Shown: positions 60,260 through 64,000 of the stretch, piece after piece
Numbering within the stretch: position 1 is the first letter of the stretch
How the letters are laid out: the number at the start of each line of letters is the position of its first letter
Assembly: GCF_045207655.1 (NCBI RefSeq)
Contig: NZ_CP108785.1
Span: 744,001 to 808,000 of the forward strand
Reading direction: 5' to 3'
Length of the DNA: 64,000 bases
Source: Embleya sp045207655
GTDB lineage: Bacteria; Actinomycetota; Actinomycetes; Streptomycetales; Streptomycetaceae
The notes under the pieces: generated by a model
The model's database searches: none
The model's input: only the letters and a program-made list of their open reading frames with translations
Told to the model about the DNA's origin: nothing
Made by a program: the position numbers and the translations under genes

Positions 60260-61303
60260 TCACCCGCCGGCACGGAAGCCGGTGAGTGTGATCTTGCCGA
60301 TCGCGCTGCCGGATTCCAGGATCCGGTGCGCTTCGCGAAGGTGGGTCGCGTTGATCGTGCCGAGATCCCTCGTGGCCGTCGTGGAGAGGATGCCGGTGTC
60401 CACGAGCTCGGCGACCTGGTTGAGGATGAGATGCTGGGTTGCCCGGTCCGGCGTCCGGTGCAGCGAGCGGGTGAACATCAACTCCCAATGGAACGAAATG
60501 CTCTTCGACTTCAGCAGGCCGATCTCCACGGGACCGAAGTCGTCGATGGCGACGATCCGGCCGAACGGCTCGAGCATGTCCGCGTAGGCCGCGAGGTTTT
60601 GGTCCGTGCCGACCGTGCTGAAGATGTGGCTCACCCCACCGGGCGCGACCTCGGCCACTTGCTCCGGCAGCGGACGGTGATGGTCGACCACGTGCGCGGC
60701 GCCCATCCGGCGTGCGTAGGCGACCGTTTCCGGCCGTGAGGCGGTTCCGATCACTGTCAAACCGGTGAGGGCGCGCGCCAGTTGCGTCACCATCGCCCCG
60801 ACACCGCCGGCCGCTGCGGTAACGAGGAGTGTGCCGGTCTGCTCCGGGGCCCCTTCGTGTAGGCCCAGCCGCTCGAAGAGACCCTCCCAGGCGGTGAGCG
60901 AGGTGAGCGGCAACGCCGCCGCCTCGGTGAAGGAAAGCGTGGTGGGTTTGCGTCCGACGATGCTTTCGTCGACGAGATGGAAGCGCGCGTTGGCGCCCGG
61001 CCGGTCGATGGCGCCGGCGTAGTAGACCTCGTCGCCGACCGCGAACAAGGTGACCTCGTCGCCGACCGCGACGACCGTGCCCGCGGCGTCCCAGCCCAGC
61101 ACCCTGGGCTCGCCGCCAGGACTGCCTTTCTGCCGCACCTTGTAGTCGACGGGGTTGACCGCAACGGCCTCCACCTGGACGAGCAGGTCACGCGGACGCG
61201 GCTGAGGTACCGGTAGTTCGACGTCCAAGAGGCTCTCGTCGTCCTGGATCGGCAGGCTCTCGCGGCAGGCGACTGCCGGCATCGTTCTGTTTCCGAAACT
61301 CAT
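60260..61303 (-). CDS. Zinc-type alcohol dehydrogenase/quinone oxidoreductase (MDR family)
   Basis: A 347-aa NADPH-dependent medium-chain reductase. GroES-like part: LLVQVEAVAVNPVDYKVRQKG, GWDAAGTVVAVGDEVTLFAVGDEVYYAG; nucleotide-binding part: LLVTAAAGGVGAMVTQLARAL, then VVDHHRPLPEQVAE. Structural zinc Cys are absent, as in quinone/enone reductases. ATG 61303 follows GAGGAAATCGTC. Its promoter region carries a perfect palindrome at 61574, of the sort bound by HxlR/MarR-type regulators of electrophile defence. Confidence 0.9.
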   Translation of the reverse strand: MSFGNRTMPAVACRESLPIQDDESLLDVELPVPQPRPRDLLVQVEAVAVNPVDYKVRQKGSPGGEPRVLGWDAAGTVVAVGDEVTLFAVGDEVYYAGAIDRPGANARFHLVDESIVGRKPTTLSFTEAAALPLTSLTAWEGLFERLGLHEGAPEQTGTLLVTAAAGGVGAMVTQLARALTGLTVIGTASRPETVAYARRMGAAHVVDHHRPLPEQVAEVAPGGVSHIFSTVGTDQNLAAYADMLEPFGRIVAIDDFGPVEIGLLKSKSISFHWELMFTRSLHRTPDRATQHLILNQVAELVDTGILSTTATRDLGTINATHLREAHRILESGSAIGKITLTGFRAGG

Positions 61304-61573
61304 GACGATTTCCTCACGATTGTCTCTCTCGCGGGCGGGCCATCCGTGAACGCGGCCCGGTGGGAATGCTCCGGAGTACGCGAACCGATGTGATGGACGG
61401 CGTTGCTCCGCCGCTGGTTGATCATCACCTGGTGACGGCCGCCGGCCCGTGTCGGCGACCCCTGCGTCACCGGCGGAACGACCGCGCGTTCGGTCGCGAT
61501 GTCCGCCTCCCGGCCCGCGTCCTCTCACCTTCCGCAAGGTATCCCCAGGGGGGCAGTAACCTGCAAGGGCCAC

Positions 61574-61592
61574 TACTTTCCAATGGAAAGTA
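61574..61592. promoter_or_regulatory. Perfect palindrome upstream of the MDR oxidoreductase
   Basis: TACTTTCC-AAT-GGAAAGTA, with outer arms ACCTGCA and TGCAGGT around it. Size and symmetry fit an HxlR-type operator, usually found between an oxidoreductase and its divergent hxlR gene. The plus strand has an SD GGGGAGGAG and ATG at 61626, but the frame does not encode an HxlR protein. The rest of 61304-61921 is featureless. Confidence 0.6.
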
Positions 61593-61921
61593 TGCAGGTA
61601 GAAGGTCGAACGGGGAGGAGAACGGATGGGATCGGGCTGCACGCCAACCGATACGACGTGCGTCCGGTGCCGTGTCACACCGCCGGGTACGCTCCATGTT
61701 GGACTCGGGGCGTCCGTCGGAAATGTCCGCCCGCGCCGGTGTGGTGGGTCAGGCGGTCGCGCGCACTGCGTCGCGGATCAGGTCCGCGACCTCTTCGGCA
61801 ATCGGTGCGCGGGTTTCGCACCCACTGTCGACGCTGGGCGTTCGGTGACTACCGTGCGGCCGGACACCGTCTGTGCGCTCCTCGAGCCGCCGAACTCCAC
61901 CTCCGTGGGACACACCGCGCG

Positions 61922-63325
61922 TCAGAGTCCTCGCCGCGCGAGGTGACGTCGAGGTCGGCGGGGGCGTGAGCGTGGCGGTATTGCGGCGGTCGGGTGTGAG
62001 ACGGGCAAATCCGAGACCATTGTCGGGTGGGGTGTTTCGGGTAGGGCTATGGCTATGGTGAGGCCGCCGTAGTGGTTGGCGGTGGTGGTGATTTGGGCCG
62101 CGTGGGCGTGGACTATGGCTTGGACTATGGACAGGCCCAGGCCGGAGCCTTGGGTGGAGCCTGTGCGGTTGGGGCGGAAGCGGCGGAACGGTTCGAAGAG
62201 TTCGGGGATGCGGTCGGCGGGGATGACCGGGCCGGTGTTGCGAACACACAGGGAGCCGGCCGAGACGCCGACCGTGACGAAGCCGCCCGCGTGGTTGTGG
62301 CGAACCGCGTTCTCGATGAGGTTGGTGACCAACTGGCGCAGCAGCAGCGGGTCGCCGGACACCGTGTTTGGGGCGAGGTTCGCGTCGATCCGGACGCCGG
62401 CCTGTTCGGCCGCAGGTTGGGTCTGGCGGAGCACGTCGGCGGTCAACTCGTCCAGCGCGACCGGTGTTGCCTGGACGTTGCCGCGCTCGCTCACCGCCAG
62501 GTTCAGCAGCCCGTCGATCAGGTGCTCGGTGCGCCGATTCAGCGCCAGAAGCTGTTCGCGCGTCTCGACGATGTCCTGTGGCGAATGCGGGTCGGCCAAG
62601 CCGATCTCGATCGCCGTGCGTTGGATGGTGAGCGGGGTACGCAATTCGTGTGAGGCGTTGGCGACGAACAGTTGCCGGCTGTCGAAGGATTTCTCCAGGC
62701 GATCGAGCATTCCGTCGAACGTGTCGGCGAGTTGCTTGAGTTCGTCGTCCGGGCCCGGCATGGCGATTCGCTCGTGCAGGTTGTGTTCGGACAAGCGGCG
62801 TGCCGTCGCGGTGATTCCGTGGACCGGGCGCAGCACCCGGCCGGCCATCCACCAGCCGACCAGGATCGAGGTCACGGCCAGCAGCAGCAGTGCCGCGATG
62901 AGCACGGTCAGCAGTTGACTCATCGTCACGTCCTGGCCGGCGTCGGTGGCCCTTCGGATCACGTCCGGGGGGATTGTTGTGCCCTGAGCCTGCGGACTCG
63001 GTGCCGGCTGCGTGGGCTGGGCCCGGCCCGTGTATGGAGGGCCGTACTCTTTCGCGTACTTGGGTGCGGACGACGTATCCAGGGCCAGTGTCTTCGCCAT
63101 CGCTTCCGGCAGTTGCCGGGACAGTCGCTGGTCGACGAACCAGTACACGATGCCCAACAGGACCGTGCCGACCACGAGGGACATGCCGCCGTACATCAGC
63201 GCGAGTCGGGCCCGCGCCGACGGCCGGCGAAACAGTGCCCGGGAGAGCAACCTCGTGTTCTCGACCGGGTCGCACGTCCGGGTTTTCCTTCGCCGGTTTA
63301 CACCGGGTACACGCGGGCTGCTCAT
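61922..63325 (-). CDS. Sensor histidine kinase
   Basis: A 467-aa two-component sensor. TM1 (LALMYGGMSLVVGTVLLGIVYWF), a roughly 80-residue extracellular part rich in Pro/Gln, TM2 (LLTVLIAALLLLAVTSILVGW), HAMP (RVLRPVHGITATARRLSE), HisKA with the phospho-acceptor His in NASHELRTPLTIQ, and HATPase with NLIENAVRHNHAG and GSGLGLSIV. ATG overlaps the response regulator stop (ATGA). The C-terminal 50 residues are a basic Pro/Arg tail beyond the catalytic domain. Ligand unknown. Confidence 0.92.
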   Translation of the reverse strand: MSSPRVPGVNRRRKTRTCDPVENTRLLSRALFRRPSARARLALMYGGMSLVVGTVLLGIVYWFVDQRLSRQLPEAMAKTLALDTSSAPKYAKEYGPPYTGRAQPTQPAPSPQAQGTTIPPDVIRRATDAGQDVTMSQLLTVLIAALLLLAVTSILVGWWMAGRVLRPVHGITATARRLSEHNLHERIAMPGPDDELKQLADTFDGMLDRLEKSFDSRQLFVANASHELRTPLTIQRTAIEIGLADPHSPQDIVETREQLLALNRRTEHLIDGLLNLAVSERGNVQATPVALDELTADVLRQTQPAAEQAGVRIDANLAPNTVSGDPLLLRQLVTNLIENAVRHNHAGGFVTVGVSAGSLCVRNTGPVIPADRIPELFEPFRRFRPNRTGSTQGSGLGLSIVQAIVHAHAAQITTTANHYGGLTIAIALPETPHPTMVSDLPVSHPTAAIPPRSRPRRPRRHLARRGL

Positions 63326-63975
63326 ATCACGTATCCCGAGCCGGGCACGGTGCGGATGACCTGAGGGTCGCCGAGCTTGGCGCGCAGTTTGGACATGGTC
63401 ACCCGCACGATGTTGGAGAAGGGGTCGATGTTCTCGTCCCACACCCGCTCCAGCAGTTCCTCGGCACTGACCACCGCGCCGTCGGCCGCCATCAGTGTGG
63501 CGAGCACCGCGAACTCCTTGTGTGCGAGCCGAACGTATACGCCCTTGCGGGTGACCTGACGTCGGGCGCTGTCCAGGACGATGCCGTGCTTCTCCAGCAC
63601 CGGCGGTACGGCCGGTGTGGCCCGGCGGGCCAGGGCCTGCACACGGGCCAGCAACTCCGCGAACTCGAAGGGCTTGGGCAGGTAGTCGTCCGCGCCCAGG
63701 CTCAGCCCCGCGACCCGCTCGGGGACCGTGCCCGCTGCGGTCAACATCAGGATCCGGGTACGCATGCGACCGGCCACGACGGCCTTGCAGACGTCGTCGC
63801 CGTGCGTGCCGGGCAGGTCACGGTCCAGGATCAGCACGTCGTAGTCGTTGACCATCAGCCGCTCCAGCGCGCTGTCGCCGTCGTAGACGACGTCCACGGC
63901 GATCGCCGCGCGACGCAGTCCTCGGGCGACCAGGTCGGCCAGTAGTTCCTCGTCCTCGGTCACCAGGACTCTCAA
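63322..63975 (-). CDS. OmpR-family response regulator
   Basis: A 217-aa regulator: receiver domain with acidic pocket (VTEDEE), phospho-acceptor Asp in DVLILDRDLPGTHGDD, and LGADDYLPKPFEF with the conserved Lys; winged helix with VRLAHKEFAVLATLMAADGAVVSAEELLERVWDENIDPFSNIVRVTMSKLRAKLGDPQVI. The start is most likely TTG at 63975 (GGAG 10 nt upstream), giving LRVLVTEDEE; the frame stays open to the window edge, so an earlier start cannot be excluded. Coupled to the kinase gene by overlapping stop/start. Confidence 0.9.
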   Translation of the reverse strand: MRVLVTEDEELLADLVARGLRRAAIAVDVVYDGDSALERLMVNDYDVLILDRDLPGTHGDDVCKAVVAGRMRTRILMLTAAGTVPERVAGLSLGADDYLPKPFEFAELLARVQALARRATPAVPPVLEKHGIVLDSARRQVTRKGVYVRLAHKEFAVLATLMAADGAVVSAEELLERVWDENIDPFSNIVRVTMSKLRAKLGDPQVIRTVPGSGYVI

Positions 63976-64000
63976 GATCTCGTTGCTCCGCTTCGGGCTG

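Noticed and set aside
61749..63275. 508-codon minus-strand frame over the histidine kinase
   Set aside because: Out of frame with the H, N and G boxes; a shadow of 61922-63325.

Overview
The window is high-GC actinomycete DNA. Its SARP regulator, LAxTG (sortase E type) surface proteins, cysteine leader peptide and type I polyketide synthase point to Streptomyces or a close relative in the Streptomycetaceae. No rRNA, tRNA or CRISPR array was seen.

Region 1 (1-12.8 kb) is the edge of a nitroaryl polyketide cluster of the aureothin/spectinabilin type. On the minus strand run an AurF-like p-aminobenzoate N-oxygenase, a DAHP synthase, one PKS module (dead ACP-KS-AT-DH-KR-ACP) and a fused PabAB aminodeoxychorismate synthase cut by the window edge. 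An AurE-like CoA ligase diverges from aurF and a SARP regulator closes the block. The logic is: DAHP synthase feeds chorismate, PabAB makes p-aminobenzoate, AurF oxidises it to p-nitrobenzoate, AurE activates it, and the PKS extends it. A three-copy 11-bp repeat lies exactly 8 bp from a -10 element upstream of aurF, as expected for a SARP site. Later PKS modules and tailoring enzymes presumably lie to the left.

Region 2 (14.4-22.8 kb) holds an MMPL exporter, a secreted metallophosphoesterase, an orphan sugar-binding lipoprotein, an RsbW-like ATPase and a ROK repressor, with several gene remnants.

Region 3 (22.9-38.1 kb) is an organosulfur acquisition island. It contains a long minus-strand operon: peptide-type ABC transporter (with a permease-ATPase fusion), three FMNH2-dependent monooxygenases, an SfnB-like flavoprotein, an alpha/beta hydrolase and a flavin reductase. 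A leaderless cysteine leader peptide precedes it. An Rrf2 regulator/DsbA-like pair and a cupin gene lie alongside, and the two promoter regions share an operator-like element.

Region 4 (38.5-59.2 kb) is a sugar/cell-surface island bordered and interrupted by IS701, IS110 and kinase remnants. Two near-identical DeoR regulators, an arabinose-type ABC transporter, a ROK protein lacking catalytic residues and a LAATG-anchored polysaccharide lyase share a 10-bp-spaced direct-repeat motif, suggesting one regulon. Interspersed are a TQXA thioester adhesin (LAKTG), a zinc-ribbon/PASTA membrane protein, a small LAETG protein, an ECF sigma factor with a membrane partner, and a second polysaccharide-lyase-like protein.

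Region 5 (59.7-64 kb) has an ABM monooxygenase, an MDR oxidoreductase behind a palindrome with no regulator gene beside it, and an OmpR-type two-component system.
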